DNA from: Tubulanus polymorphus
Taxonomy: Eukaryota > Nemertea > Palaeonemertea > Tubulaniformes > Tubulanidae
Direction: 5' to 3'
NCBI RefSeq assembly: GCF_964204645.1
Contig: NC_134031.1
Span: 18,843,307 to 18,907,306, forward strand
Length of the DNA: 64,000 nt
The notes below the pieces were generated by a model that ran no database searches, had not been told where the DNA came from, and saw only the letters and a program-made list of their open reading frames with translations. Position 1 is the stretch's first letter. Each line of letters begins with the position of its first letter. This document shows, in pieces, positions 11,172-24,301 of the stretch. A program made the position numbers and the translations under genes.

Positions 11172-12860
11172 ATCTGAATATTTGATCCCTGCTCAACAGG
11201 TATGGCTTACTAAACTCAAAATAGCATTTGAGCTATTTGCGGAAGTCCTTGCTATCTATAAAGCATAAACAAGGAGCGAGACTTATGCTCATACTAAACT
11301 CAGACCGTTATAGCATTCAACCGTCATAGAAAGCGACAGTTCCCACGATTCACGAAACAAGATGTTCTTGTTTTATAGCCGAATATTGCAATATAATTAA
11401 TGATCTACTGCGGACATCAAAGGAGATATAGATTGTGGATTATTGCCTGAGATGAATCCATTTCCGGTTGTAAGAAGCGTGTCGCGCGGCAATTAAAACA
11501 TACAGGTATGACGTCACCGGGGATTTCATCTAATCACTATTTGTATGTAGACTTATCATATTTTCATCCCTGTCCAATCAATCAGAATGAGATTGATTGT
11601 ATATTCGTGATTAAGGTTATTCAGTACAGATTAGTGCTTCGTTGCTGCAATGGGAAAAGACTTTGCAGTATCTTTCACCGGAGACTGTTAGTACGTGTCT
11701 GGTATATCGCCACCCAAGACCCAGGTGAACACTACAGTGCGTACAACCGACTGCCAGGAGGACTGGGGTGAAAGACCTGTGAACCGCACAACGATGAGCG
11801 TAAAGAGAGCACTAAAATACGTAACTTGATCTGACGTGAATTTCACAATTCAAGAGATCCTTGATTCAGTCCTGAAAAAGATTCACTTCTTACTATCCTT
11901 CGTCATTCATTCTTTGATCGACAAATAGGCTCTTCACGTCGGTGGACCCCTCACACTTCTTGTACAATATTCTTTTAGACATTAGAACCATTGGAATTCG
12001 AAATCGCGAGCACAATAGTGAAATATAGAGTTTATCGGCTGCCATCACATAGCAACGAGGCGCAACAATTACTGGCGTTTATTCACAGCAGACGTGACTG
12101 AAAATCAAATTAAATCTCAATTTTACATTTTCAATTCCCCGTGTTCAAACAACTGTTGCGCTGATACGGAACGAGGAAGCTAATTCACGGAAGAGAACGT
12201 GGGCCTGGATTCGGGTGTTGGCAGGTTCTGAACCTCGCGGGATACAGTCGTTGAATTTTATCAGTAATCGCAGCCCGGAATATTCCCCTCTCGATCTTTG
12301 TAACCCCGAATCATTCTCTATACAGAAAAACGGAGCGCTGATAGTCGTTATGGAAATAACGAAGCGTAGTTGGTCTAAGGAGCAGCGACAGCGCACCGCT
12401 ATGAAACCCTGAAGCCCGAAGGATAAAAACGAGGTTCTGATAATTCTAGAATCAACGCGATCCACAGCGCCATTCCGGTTTGCATTGCAGATTCTATTGT
12501 TATGTAAATCAGTGCTTTGTCGTCGGATCTTGCGGTAGGCAATTCTTCTACATCGCCACAACCGCACGAAACGGTCGATCTCATATATGTAATTTTATTC
12601 GTAATTCACCGGTAAAGCAGAAACTCAGCGCGGAAAACCGTCGAGAACGGGAGGACGCAAGGTTGAAATGGTTGTTTTCCGGTGTTTATCCCCGATATAA
12701 TGACGTGTCATCATCTGTGTGTTTGTAAAGACAGACGCCGATAGATGTATAAACTGAATATCATATCATCAGATTTGAAAATGGCGAAACAGGTTTTTGA
12801 TTTGAAAATAATCAGTTAGCTGTCTACACGACCAGGGTATGAGGGAAGCTTATAGAAATT
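11172..12860. other. No recognised gene; longest non-repeat open frame
   Basis: This contains the longest open frame outside repeats, 12145-12567 (-), 140 codons. It has an arginine/serine/isoleucine-rich composition and no recognisable motif. About three frames of this length are expected by chance in 64 kb at this base composition, so it is not called as a gene. A CRE octamer lies at 11509-11516. Confidence 0.5.
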
Positions 12861-12868
12861 CAACTTAC

Positions 12869-12931
12869 CTTTATACTGCTTATCATAAACCAGTGATTTT
12901 AGAATGGAATTTTCTCTTCACGAATCAAGAT
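12869..12931 (-). other. Candidate non-coding exon (splice signals only)
   Basis: On the minus strand, a strong acceptor-like sequence (cgaatttcctatctttcag, ending at plus 12932) is followed 63 nt later by a strong donor (AAAG|GTAAGTTG, GT at plus 12868-12867). All three frames contain a stop, so if real this is a UTR or long non-coding RNA exon. Such pairs do arise by chance in AT-rich DNA, and no transcript evidence is available. Confidence 0.2.
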
Positions 12932-13014
12932 CTGAAAGATAGGAAATTCGAAAATATACGTTCAGTTACAAATGATGGAAATGCCCATTTGCACAATCGT
13001 GACTTGTGTGCAAA

Positions 13015-13200
13015 AATGGTCTGAAATCTTAAGACTGGTCTCTAGTTAGATTGGCCGCCATAGAAATAAGATGAGCTTAGACCGGTCTCAGGTGGCTAGA
13101 TTGGCTATAAAACGAATATGAGCTTGTTTTAGGTTGTTAGATTTTATATGGCACTGAAGTGTGCTTAGACTGGTCTTGTTTGGCTCTTGTTAGCTTTGAC
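13015..13200 (+). repeat. Family D dispersed repeat, three internal copies
   Basis: A loosely tandem set of about 60-bp units built on 'cttagactggtctta...gttagattggctataaaa...gatgagctt'. Related copies lie near 37985-38125, 41232-41345, 58450-58800 and 62965-63095. Divergence is high, so unit boundaries are approximate. Confidence 0.6.
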
Positions 13201-15720
13201 TGCAGCTGACCCAGGGACCGGTTGAACGGGGCAGGCTTAGATTTTTGTCTATTTGACTCAGTCCATGTTTCATAAACCAGATATATTATAGACTGCAGTT
13301 TTACGATTCGATACTATATATAGGGCGCAATTGGGCCTAGGATAACACGTCCAGCGAATTCCCTCTCGTCCGGAAACAAATCCGATACATAGTCAGTCAC
13401 AAATATGGCGATTTGACGAGAAATAAGTAAGACACGGACGGAAACAGTAAATCGTGAAATACGCATAGAAACAACACCAATAAACACGAGAGATTATCAT
13501 GAATTTTTCATACGGAATAAATCCCCAGAAACACGATGTTAACACGCTGTACGAGACCCACTATTGGGTTTATATGTATCTGTCATCTTGTGCGATATTT
13601 GCTGCTATAACTCTCGAGACGTACTGTTCTTGATATTATTTCCAACCTTCTCGTCGTATTTAGGCCTTTCTGCATTAGACACTGAAACCGGTTTATACAA
13701 TGTATAAGTAGACGAGGCTTATAATAAAAGAACTGGATATTTTTTCATCATTTATCTGTAAAATGTTGCATTCTCTTATACGACTACTGTTTACTGTAAA
13801 ATGAAAGTATTATCTTCATCATATTATTCATGCTCTCAACAGAAACAGTACAACCAACTGAACCAGCATGGTTACAGCAGAACCAGTAAAACAGCATGGC
13901 GCTTCAGGTGGTAATAACATGAAATCCTCGTCAAGCACGTTCATCGCCATTCAACGAAACATCGTCTAATGTTTCTCCTTAGCGAATTTTAAAGTCGTCT
14001 TTTCTTTACGGATACAATGCGCTGCCTTTCATTTTACATTTTAAGGACATTTTTTTTCTCTAATGAGTTTTCGAGACTTAATCCGCGTATAGGTTGCCAG
14101 CTAGCGAACAGGCGGCTCCTCGGTGCAACGCGCCCCGTTTTGATCTTCGCGACATCCACCGTCGCACGCATTTTCGCCTCCTATTTAGAGAAATACCGAA
14201 GATATTCTTCTTGCGGTGGAGGCTTCAAAGGCGCTCGGAGAACTAATCGAAAAATCCTGCGCGTACGTCGAGAGCTACCCCGGTGCGACGTCGCTTTCAT
14301 TATCCGTTAATTAATATGTGAACCCAGGAGAATCGGGGCGTTGTATGTAGACGCGCCACGGAAAGCGACAGTGCAAGCAACAAGCTCACTGCCGAGAAAG
14401 TTCAAGGCGCGTGGATAATAATACAAGTTACGAGGCTCGTTAGAAACTGACATTTCGCAATATTTCCGGTGTTGCTGAGCTACTATTATATGAGAAAAAG
14501 TCGCTTTGAAAATCCGCATTCAGACACCGCAGGGTTCGAACCCAAAATCTCATCTTCATTTTTTCAAATTAGTTGCACGAGTTTTAGTCGCCATCACGAG
14601 TTAACCGCTTACTTACTCTCCTTTCGCGGTCGGTATATGGTTTCAAACACTGAACCATTGATAGGCAAGATCAGCTCACCAGAAAGAATAAAAGAAAGAT
14701 CAGGATATCTTTTGGGAGATATTTAAAGTTTTTTTGCGACCCACCATTATGATGCCGAACATAATTATTGTTGACATATCTTTTTATTTGATGTATCGAT
14801 CTATTTTATCGCAAAGATTTCAACTTATCTTCATATATAGATTCGAATCAATTGCATGGAAATATATATTTGGGAAGATATCAATCTTCTCGCTAGCCTC
14901 ACTAACCACAGTCTCCTCTCACCATGGATCAAAATGTCTAAGGTTAAGTGAAAAGGTTTTTGCGACCAGTCTCTGTATTATGCCGTGTTGAGAATCATTA
15001 ATCTAATACGAGTCGATGTGGAGAAAAAAGCCTTGAGAAATAAGCAATAAAACCTTGACGAAAAATCTCATTTATAGAAAATGCGTGAGATCCCATCATA
15101 AAAATAACGCGCGATAGTTTATACAGGCGAGGATCGGTAATACAGTGTGGCTCTATCGCAAATATTTGACGAGTAAAATGGAATACATTAAGACGACACG
15201 ATGCAGCAAGTCGCCTCGCCTCCCTCGCTTGCCGGTGCCTGACTCCGCGTCTGTCGACTTAGCCATCAAATGACCCGCAGCGAACGATCAAATTTAATCA
15301 GACTTGACACGTAATGAAGCGCTGTTGCACCTGCCACCTCGGTCGCTGATGGAAGAACGGAATATCTCTTCATTCAAACTGCGAATGACGGTAACGGCAT
15401 TACGTCCTAATGTGGTTACAGCAACAAGTAACATATCTCCATTACCCCGACGACGAGCGAGTCACAGCTACCGCCTGCTAGCTAGGCCACTTGATTGCCG
15501 TCGTGTCGAAACGAACCGGGCGAAAAACTACCGTCGACGTATTAGCGGCGACGGGGAAAAAATCACCACTGCAGAAAAAATCTCGCCGAATCGTCGTCAA
15601 TCGTGTGGCCATTTCGTGCATGAAGCAATTGAGATTGACGCTGTTGATGTGCTGCCTGCGCTGGTGTCAATGAGGGTTTTTAGGAAGTAGGGTAGGGGAT
15701 GATGACCAAGGAAGGACAGT
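13201..15720. other. No recognised gene
   Basis: No gene was recognised. A lone palindromic B-box-like sequence, gggttcgaaccc, lies at 14532-14543 with no tRNA body around it. The 128-codon open frame at 15304-15690 (+) is arginine- and CpG-rich, has no domain I recognise, and is not long enough to exceed chance. Confidence 0.5.
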
Positions 15721-15724
15721 TTTG

Positions 15725-15759
<35 letters not shown>

Positions 15760-15766
15760 GATGATG
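15725..15766 (+). repeat. (GATAAT)n microsatellite
   Basis: A run of gataat hexamers degenerates into aat and gat triplets. It is ordinary simple sequence. Confidence 0.9.
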
Positions 15767-16396
15767 AATCTATTTTTGTACTAATTAAATTGCATCACGA
15801 CGCTTTATAGACATAGTCGAATCATAATAAATAAAAATTGATTACAGAATTTTTCCAATAAAAAGAATCCTAACTATATGTGCAGCAAAAACATTGCAAC
15901 TGGTCCCCGAGTCAAATGGGATGAATCTATTCGTGGAACTGGAAGCCGTAAGTGACGCTTTCCAACTAATTTTTCTGTCAGTATAAAATTGCAGTAGCGT
16001 CTAAAACAGTAATCACGAGTAAAAACATGGGAACGACGACGTCAGATGAGACAGCAACGGGTTGTAAAATAACGGATAATTTACACGACATTACAGCTGA
16101 AATTATAGGTTACCATCTGACAATTCGTGCAGTACGACACAAAATTAACACCATATCAAATCTTCTTTTGCGTGTATAATTATACAACGAATTGACACGT
16201 AACGAAATATCGGCTGCGCGGATACAACGGCAAAACATGCGGGAATATGTTGTTTTGGAAACTGTTGCGCGCGTAGTCATGACTGATGAAGACCCGGATG
16301 AAGAGTCCGCGTTGTGAAGATAATAATATAGAATCCATCATACTAAGAATGAAAGAAGTCAGAAATAGTCTTTCTGAAGTTGACTTAAAGGTTATA
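15767..16396. other. Non-genic; one decayed family A unit
   Basis: A single degenerate family A unit in the minus orientation lies at about 15895-15950 (aactggtccccgagtcaaat). No gene was recognised. Confidence 0.45.
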
Positions 16397-16422
16397 AATA
16401 TATTCGAAATTTCGAATATATT
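16397..16422. repeat. Perfect 26-bp palindrome
   Basis: aatatattcgaaa and its exact reverse complement abut with no spacer. The site could form a cruciform. No known protein site explains the full length. Confidence 0.9.
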
Positions 16423-16762
16423 CCACGGGCTGTCAGACTCTTTTTATTCTTATTCTGGAATGAAATAAAACGGCTTTTTGATGACCAGAGCGTCTAGATA
16501 CTATCGTTGATCTTACGATCTAAGCGTATTTGTAGTTGGTCCCGGTTTTGAGAGCAAACATTTCCTGGCAATTTCACTGAGCCGTAGAGCCGCACCAGAG
16601 CAAAGCATTAAGCCTTCTATCTCGGCCTTAGTTTATATACATGTTTTCATGCATAGGTGTGTGTTTTATAGCTTTTGTGCAAGCTGTGCATACGTCGCGC
16701 CGCTCAATGGCTATTAAACCATTCAATGGTCATTATCAATACGAACTGGGCAGAAGCATGTG

Positions 16763-16853
16763 CCCTCGATAGCTCAGTTGGTAGAGCGGAGGACTGTAGA
16801 GTCATGACAGAATAGATATCCTTAGGTCGCTGGTTCAAATCCGGCTCGAGGGA
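16763..16853 (+). tRNA. tRNA-Tyr(GUA) with intron
   Basis: This is a complete tRNA gene that decodes tyrosine. The 7-bp acceptor stem pairs ccctcga (16763-16769) with tcgaggg (16846-16852), with discriminator A at 16853. The A box (tagctcagttgg) starts at 16770, and the B box GGTTCAAATCC is at 16832-16842. The anticodon GTA is at 16796-16798 in the loop ctgtag|a. An intron of about 18 nt (16800-16817) sits after position 37, the standard place for eukaryotic tRNA-Tyr introns, and must be removed by the tRNA splicing endonuclease. The T stem GCTGG/CCGGC pairs with one G-U. A TTTT terminator follows. CCA is not encoded, as expected in a nuclear eukaryotic gene. It appears functional. Confidence 0.97.
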
Positions 16854-16856
16854 GAA

Positions 16857-16860
16857 TTTT
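16857..16860 (+). terminator. RNA polymerase III terminator of tRNA-Tyr
   Basis: A TTTT run begins four bases after the tRNA discriminator base. This is the usual pol III stop signal. Confidence 0.85.
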
Positions 16861-18885
16861 GAAATAAAATCAAATTCAATTTTTTTCAAATCCTTCATGA
16901 TATACTTTGATTCATGATAGGACGATAAAAGAAATGACGTCCTGGCGACTGATACACAACAGCAGCCGGTCCGCATACACACACACAGCAGGTATTACTG
17001 GCACCATCAATGAATAATGGACAGTTCCATAATTTGTGGCAGGGATGAAAATACCTTGAATAATTGATGATGATAATAACTGTAGATCATATAGCAACCA
17101 CGATTAAAGCGTCGAGCCGTAAAAAAGCCGAATGCGCATCGATAGTAACTGTAATTAGCCGCATGTTGTATTTAAAGATGAGGTAGCATCGAAGAACAGG
17201 GATGAGATCCGGGCATCACCGCGTATCAGGCCCAGGTTATTCGCTAAGATCTAACTCGATAGGATCATTCAAAACCTTTGGATCCTGTTCCATATATACA
17301 GTTCTCGGATAGAATCTGACCCAATTACGTTTTAAAACATTATAAACTAATTCTACTGTTATAGGGCCTAGTCACTCCATAACATCAGGCACTGTGTCCT
17401 AAACAGAACTGAATTTTGAACAGCGAGTCAAACTTAACCGAAAAACTGCAAACCTCATTACAAATGGATTCGCTGCATTCATATTCCTGGCCATTCGTTT
17501 GATGAAAACATATGTCCTTGTTTGACCGCTTCTGAGGAAGACAAATTCCCAAGTTGTCAGCATCACCTGTTGACCAGAGACGAGATGTGAATAAGAAAAT
17601 GATAGTAAAGATGTCTGAACTCTGGATACCTCTCGACGACTTTCTCTCTCTCTTTCTCTCTCTTTCTCACGACAACACTTGACCAGTTACCGGTCATTCA
17701 TTCACTTCACTCGGTTAGAGCGAGAAAAAATCGTGCCTCGGCATCGAGTAATGGTCGTTATTCGGTATTCTCGGTTTCCGGTTTTATGTTTTGCAAATAC
17801 CCCATTTCGTGCAAAGATCACAAGGCGCGGACCGAATAAACGGCGCAGCAAGGGGACAATTACTGGCTATAAAACCGGCGACTAGAGACGGTTCAGATAC
17901 GGGCAATAACACCGTTCTACATGAGAATGACCCGGCCGCGTCGGCATACGGGTATTGTTTGAAATAACGGTCGTTTCCGTTTCGGTGACGTCGCGATCGA
18001 TATTCAGAAACCTATCTCAAGGTTGCGGAGGCTTTTCTATCAAGGATAAAGCATGCAGTCGTCACTGATTTAATTAAAACAGCGATATTTCAGTATTTCA
18101 GACTAAGCGACAGGAGCCAGTCCGTTTATCACATGTGTACGTGTGTGATATCTTATCACAATTCCTCAGTGGTTATGGACAAAAGAGACCTTACATTTAA
18201 ATACGTTTGTAAATAAGTTTTTTTTTCATTAAAATGAAAAGTTTATTGTTTCAATCAGAATCGAATCTTTATGAAAGGGCCACACAATGTGCACGGTATT
18301 GATCAAACGCTCTACGAAATGTATGCTTGTTTGCCTTGTTTGTCTTTATCCACGTACGAATCGCCATCAATGGCTAGATTTGCACCCGTCCCGAGATGAG
18401 GCTGCTGCATCATAAATACATACCCGCCCTCGAACTGTGCAGGTCATATAGCGGCATAGATTTGAGTCATCGACGAATCATTTTGAAAAATAGAAGAATC
18501 GACATTCATATTAACGCGTGACGCTTAACACAATTGTGTTTTCACAAAACATCAATTTTTCCGCGGTGATACATCAAACTATAATAATTTTTATTTAATG
18601 GTGGAGATACCGGCTGAATTATAAATGCTCATAGCTCGGGTCCCTGCGGTGTCGTTTCTATCTGCTTTATGCCAGGCACATATAGCATTATTGATATATG
18701 GACGCAATAATGTGGCATACAGCTCAGGTGATACCAGTGTAACCACCAAACTATCATCAACGCGCGCGCGATAGCATAGAAATTACATTACTGCATATAT
18801 ATACAGAAAAAACAATACATTCAACTATACAGAAGTATCGCGTGTAACTTATACTGCATAGAGATACATCTTTAAACAAGAATAC
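16861..18885. other. No recognised gene
   Basis: No gene was recognised. A short CT-rich run lies at 17640-17668. A decayed family A unit is possible at about 17395-17450. Confidence 0.5.
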
Positions 18886-18889
18886 CAAC

Positions 18890-19290
18890 TTGAAAGTTCT
18901 TTGACGCCTTGAAAAATAACACTTGAATCTTATGCGTAATATTGTCGACAATAAATAGCGTAAATTATATAATATTGAGGATCAATAAAGTTATATTGGA
19001 TTTGAATATCAATAATTGAATTGAATTGACCGGCAACCAGTATAGCCCCGATATATCGATGACGTAGTGCACATCCTCTCGAAACTTATCAAAAGTAACA
19101 TACAAGTTATGAAATATATTTAATCGCAAGATAAACCCCACAAAATTCACAATTGTAATTGCTATTTTGAAACGTCAATATTGATGACGTAGTGCACATC
19201 GACTCGCAAATAACCTCTTACATGACGCATACTAGGTATCAATGTATATAAACATTTATTGTAACGGCTTAATGGCGTCAAGAAATATTC
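18890..19290 (+). repeat. Family B dispersed repeat, copy 1
   Basis: About 400 bp homologous in order to 33362-33752. Shared landmarks are: a gtcgacaat palindrome (18940-18953); gaattgaattgaccggcaac; gatgacgtagtgcaca, present twice within each copy; gttatgaaatatat; aaaattcacaattg; ggtatcaatgtata; and an ending in gtaacgg...ggcgtca. The ends carry a weak inverted match (ctttgacgcc at left, ggcgtcaag at right), suggesting a small non-autonomous DNA element. No coding sequence lies inside. Confidence 0.88.
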
Positions 19291-21324
19291 CAAAAAACAA
19301 AAAAATGTGTAATGAATATCGGTAATTGATGGGGTAATTATCGGGTAAAAAAAGTAATTGATTAGGGGAATTAATTAATCAGCGACTAAGACGTAATGTA
19401 ATGAATTAATTAAGTCGGTAAGGTAATTATCAATACGGTACCTCACTGATCTAATAATCAGATTTTATGTATGGAGGAGGTAAAACGAAGGGTCTATTGA
19501 TTACGTCATAGGTGACTTGATGAAGGCGGCCATTTTCTTGGAAGGGTCGTTATAGTTCCGTAATTCGCTATTTCGATGAAAATATTAATACAAAATTCAA
19601 AGCTGGCCACGAAATACCCAGTTCTAACTGTTGACTATGATTAAATTGAAGCGGTGCAGAATTTGCCAAGGGCTTTACACTGGTCATTTTCATATGAATA
19701 CTTTACATCCCTCTCTACATAGACTGCCGTCCATCGACAACTATTCAGAATTACTGACATTTCTTAGAAGAGTCTCCTAGTAACCCCGGGGTCTGTTCTA
19801 CAGTATACGTGGCTCGTCGTTACGAAGGGTATCATTATTTTCAGATTCGCTGGTTTCGACTTTTTCCATCGCGATATGCCAGTACCAGGAGCGCTCGTGG
19901 GTTCAAAGGGTGGTGCGCTTGAGAGTAAGACCCTCAACTCGAACGATAGCACATTAGGGGAGCTCCATGGGTTATTTCACTGGGATTTCTACAATCAGCT
20001 TGAAACTGATAACTCGACCGAGAGGTGAAAATGTGGTTCTACAGCTATCGGTTAAGATTTGAATGTAGAGAACGTTTGAAATGAGTCAATTTAACTGTTT
20101 TAACTCATAGAATCCGGATCCGTAATTCTATAAATGCCACGTAGTGGTATTTCACGTTTACGGCTAAAAATCTAATTCAATTTCGATTCTTTTCAAGCTA
20201 AAATCTCCCTTAATCTCTTCATAATAAATTGAATATTTTCAGTAGCTTCAGACGTCGTAGACTTTAATATGGAAAATATATCGTACAAACGTGCAGGAAA
20301 ATATAGCTGAATATTGTCGCAGAACATCTGCGTCGTGGAAATTAATTCACGTTGAATTTGATGGATGGGACTGGACTCCTCTACAAGCGCTTATCACCTT
20401 CCTATAGGACATTTACATATCATTATTATAACTATTCTCAAAGCCCCGCTGGATGTTTTATCGAAGTCATAAATTTGCCGTTTGTTATTATTTCCTAGTC
20501 GTGATTTGACACGGCAGTATCAGCTTGTAGTGTTCGTTACGGGTTCAATCGAATTCATGATTGGTGGTAAATATGGAACAGGACGAGTTGTTCCGCAGTT
20601 GCGAGTTGAATTCGATGAGAGATGAATAATTATGATTCTCGCGGGCCAAGGTCGACTTGCAACGCGATTGAAAAGACCGTTTAGAGGCCTTCACGTGTAT
20701 TTTTGTGTCTCTTTCCCCTTGCGACAAGGTTAGCAAAGATACCTATTAGATACATTCAGATCTATTGCGTTCGGGAGAAATTTGGGGATCAGTGTCTCAG
20801 GTTTACTATAGATTAATCAAAGACTAGCGATACTGGACATCCCAGCGGCCAGATAAAATATTCAGACATCTCTTATTTTTCTCCGGCTACAATTACCGCT
20901 GCAAATAATTTGACCAATCTTGTCGTCTTGGAGAGAGTTGGTGAAGATTTGTTGTTAGATTGTAAGCGGGTCTGACAGCGCGACGCGGATGCCTTGATTA
21001 AGCCAACTACCTGTAGATCTAAAGCGGGGCTAATGGCGGCTCAAGCGCCCGGGAACAATCATCCGAATCGTGCGTGTCGTCGCAGTAGCCGCGATGAAAT
21101 TTGACATGTTCGTCACATATCCCGCCGATTAATCCACCATACACGAAAACAAGCCATACTAATACGCATGCGTGCATACACTTATCAGACTTCGCCGGAT
21201 TGCATGAAACCTATATAAGTGATTAGTGAAACATGGATGGATATTTTCGATATGAAAAAGCTTTTTAGCAGGGGATACCTAAGACTTAAAATTGAAAAAA
21301 TTCCACACTGAGAATGGAAAACAT
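19291..21324. other. No recognised gene
   Basis: The stretch at 19320-19440 is rich in gtaatta/gtaattga motifs (low-complexity AT). The remainder looks unique, and no gene was recognised. Confidence 0.5.
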
Positions 21325-21530
21325 TGAGTCCGAAAAGTTTCATTAAACTAGTGTATATTATTCAACGTTTCGACTCCATACTGATAGTCATCTACATTCC
21401 TGTCTGATACAGTGGAATCTTTAAATAAACTACAGCTCAAAGAAACATTTTGGACTCCTATTTCTGTCTTAATGTGGGATTTTATATCATCGATGTTTCA
21501 TCTATGGCAGCTTCGAGCCGTTATGTTTTC
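21325..21530. repeat. Family C repeat, two opposed fragments
   Basis: Positions 21325-21405 match the family in minus orientation (agtccgaaaag...ttcaacgtttcgactcc...gatagtcatct). Positions about 21440-21530 match the other half in plus orientation (acattttggactc...aatgtgggatttt...atcatcgatgtttcat). Compare the plus copy at 42140-42275 and the long minus copy at 49560-49800. The head-to-head arrangement suggests two insertions or a rearranged copy. Confidence 0.65.
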
Positions 21531-22877
21531 GAGTGTTAGATTCTCACATCATTGTCACAACGTCACAGGCTCAGAATGTTTCATCAATGGTTGCCTCAGA
21601 ACGTATTTGTTCTTTTTTCTCTTTCCTTCTATACCATTAGAAACATTCCCTGTTTTTTCTTTCAGTAGCGATTGAAGCTTGAAACCTCTCGACAATCCCC
21701 ATCCCTCGTCCGAAAACAATTTTCATTATTTCATAAGAGTCCAGAAACGACTAATGCGCCTTCAAATAGTGATTTCCACGCGAATCTTGATTGCCGGTGG
21801 TAATTTCATCGACCATAAAACTCTAATCAAGAAATCCGGCTTTGAATACCACGCGCGGAAAGGCGTTCTTCAAAATCAAACGCGGGGCCCGGCGGATTTG
21901 CATAATAAGCCGAAACCTAGGCTAGAATCGAATGTAAAATTCATCAGCACCTCATTTATCATCCAATCATGAAAGGTCATTCTTGTGGTCGTTAATAGTG
22001 CCTGATTCGCTCTCTCTATCGTCTAGCCAAATATCCCTGTCATTCCCGCACCTATTAATATCCATCTAGAGGTGGTGTGCGATGTGTGCGGTATACGTGT
22101 GCGCGGTACGGTGACGGCAATCCGGAGTTTATCTGACTAAGATTGAAATATCGTTTGATGTGGAGAACACAGCCGTGGTGGCTGCTGACTCTCATAGTGT
22201 CTGTTCCATACGTCGTTAATCTCGAAAATCAAAAATACGATTTATTAATAATTCAAGAAAACGTGAAATGAATTAAACTTTTGCGACCACGAAAACATGA
22301 GAACCACAGTCATCAGATGAAAACTATATGACGAAATATGAAAAACGATAGCAATAATGAAAATTGATAAAGAAAGATGAATCGTGGGTGAATAAGAAAG
22401 GTAGACTGGTTCCGCATAGCAGCCGACGTGAGTCTCTCAAGGTTGTCGCGTCTTTCGCCCGACCAACCGACCGACTGACACTGCCTGCTGTATCAAATAA
22501 AACGCAGTTGAATATTCAACTGATTTGAATTTCGTCAAGTGCTCACGATGTCGGAAACTCGTCGACAGCCGAGAGTATAGAAACAATCTGATTGAAATCT
22601 CATCGTCGGCTATTGAATAATGACACTAGACGTCTGTTTCACTATCAAACACTGCAGCTCCCACTCTCCGTCTGAATTCAATGGAATTTCGTAAACCTGC
22701 ACCTTTTAAAAACCCAATGATCTCACGCTCCAAGTTGTTCAATCTTGTTGACGTATTGACCCTAAAATTCGCATTTTCGGAAATAGAATTCATGAAAATG
22801 CCACTACCGTTTTCGAAACAATTCATATTCGTTAAGATACCATTGGAAATACGGAAAGAAATGCTACACTACGAATA
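21531..22877. other. No recognised gene
   Basis: No gene recognised. A 97-codon open frame at 21679-21972 (+) has no recognisable motif. Confidence 0.5.
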
Positions 22878-22985
22878 ACATTATTGGAGTCTGAAATGTT
22901 TGCGTGAGCTGGTAGTTTATCCAACGTTTCGACTGCGTCCTAATAGTCGGAAATGCTGATGCAATATTACTCTTCTAATTGATAT
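22878..22985 (-). repeat. Family C repeat fragment
   Basis: The minus-strand reading ends '...actattaggacgcagtcgaa' then 'acgttggataaact', followed by a tcagactcc match. The order of landmarks is the same as in the 49560-49800 copy. Only the central part of the element is recognisable. Confidence 0.65.
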
Positions 22986-24290
22986 TCATAACGAACAAGT
23001 CACGCAAAAAAGTTGAATAAAGTACATGTAACATGTATAGGTTTGTTTTGTATACATTCTAGTTTCAGTCTCTACGGGCTTTACACACAAATTCAGGTGT
23101 TATTCAGCGAACACTGCTCACAACTGCCGTTATTATAAAACAACGGCTGCATTATTCAAAAGCTGAACAGAAACTCAGGTTTGATTACTGCAGTCTCTGG
23201 TGCACATTATTGGCGCTATACAGTTTACATAATGCATCAGTTCGGAGACTGGCGCTCGCTAAGACTCGTCCCTCGTCCAATTTGACCGTGAAACGACCGG
23301 AATTTACCGACGACGATCTCTCGACTCGTCGCGCTCGTTTCCATACTCGTCGAGATCATGACGCACATCGGTGCGCTAGGGACACGGCGCCAACATCAGA
23401 ATTCATATTTTGTTTTGTTTTGAAAAATCGTCCGGGATGAAGGTGACGGAACTAACGACTCGTTGTTGGGGCCGTGAGCGAGTGTTGATCGAAATCGTTA
23501 CACCTTCGATATCATCAAAAATGTAATCATCACGCGAAAAAGAAATTCTTAAATATTCGCGGAAGTCGCAAAAGTGGTCCGTATAATTTGTGCGCAATTT
23601 CAGATTAAATCGCCTACGTGGACCATCCTTACATCAGCCCAAACACAGCGTGAAGCAAACATATAAAAACATTCATATTCTTGAAAGCTTTCTATTTCTG
23701 GCGTGGAGACTTAAAGTATATATCATTCTCGTGTTTTCCAATTACTGGTGATCAGAACCGCAGTTTTCAGATACGTAGCTGATATAATAATAGTATTACC
23801 AGTGTATATTACAAGTCAGTATATTACCGGTGGTAATATTAGACACGATAAGTAATTACTGTATAATAAACAAGTCACGCATTTATGGGGGATACCTCAC
23901 ATCTCTCTCTCCTTCTCTCTCTTTAGCTTCCGTCGCTGTGACGAAAAAACCGCCGCTGTGTCGAAAAAATATCATTTCACGCAGAGCGAAAGCATTCAGT
24001 TGCTAATGAACACGAACAGAGGAGTGTCACTCAAAGCCTTCAAAGCAACAACAACAATGAAAAAAAATAAAATTTCACAGTCACTACTCCGTGATGATCA
24101 AGATGTTGCGTACTAATGACCATTGCGACCTTGGGCCCTTCGACGATAGAATATTTCCAAGATGGAGGACGATATGCCAGTAACGACCTTGAACTTTCCA
24201 AACTGCGAAAAAATTCTCGCACAAATTCAAAATGGAGGAAAATTTGGTCTCCATATTCAGTGACCTCGACCTTTGTTAAAAGAAGTAAAA
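22986..24290. other. No recognised gene
   Basis: No gene recognised. A 19-bp interrupted palindrome (atattacc-ggt-ggtaatat) lies at 23821-23839, within a patch of repeated tattac motifs. Confidence 0.5.
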
Positions 24291-24301
24291 ATCTCGCTCA
24301 C

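Noticed and set aside
12145-12567. 140-codon minus-strand open frame
   Set aside because: Longest outside repeats, but about three of this length are expected by chance in 64 kb. No motif or splice context was recognised.
15304-15690. 128-codon plus-strand open frame
   Set aside because: Arginine-rich because the DNA is CpG-rich. No recognisable domain, and within chance length.
16704-16982. 92-codon minus-strand open frame over the tRNA gene
   Set aside because: Part of its peptide is simply the antisense translation of tRNA-Tyr.
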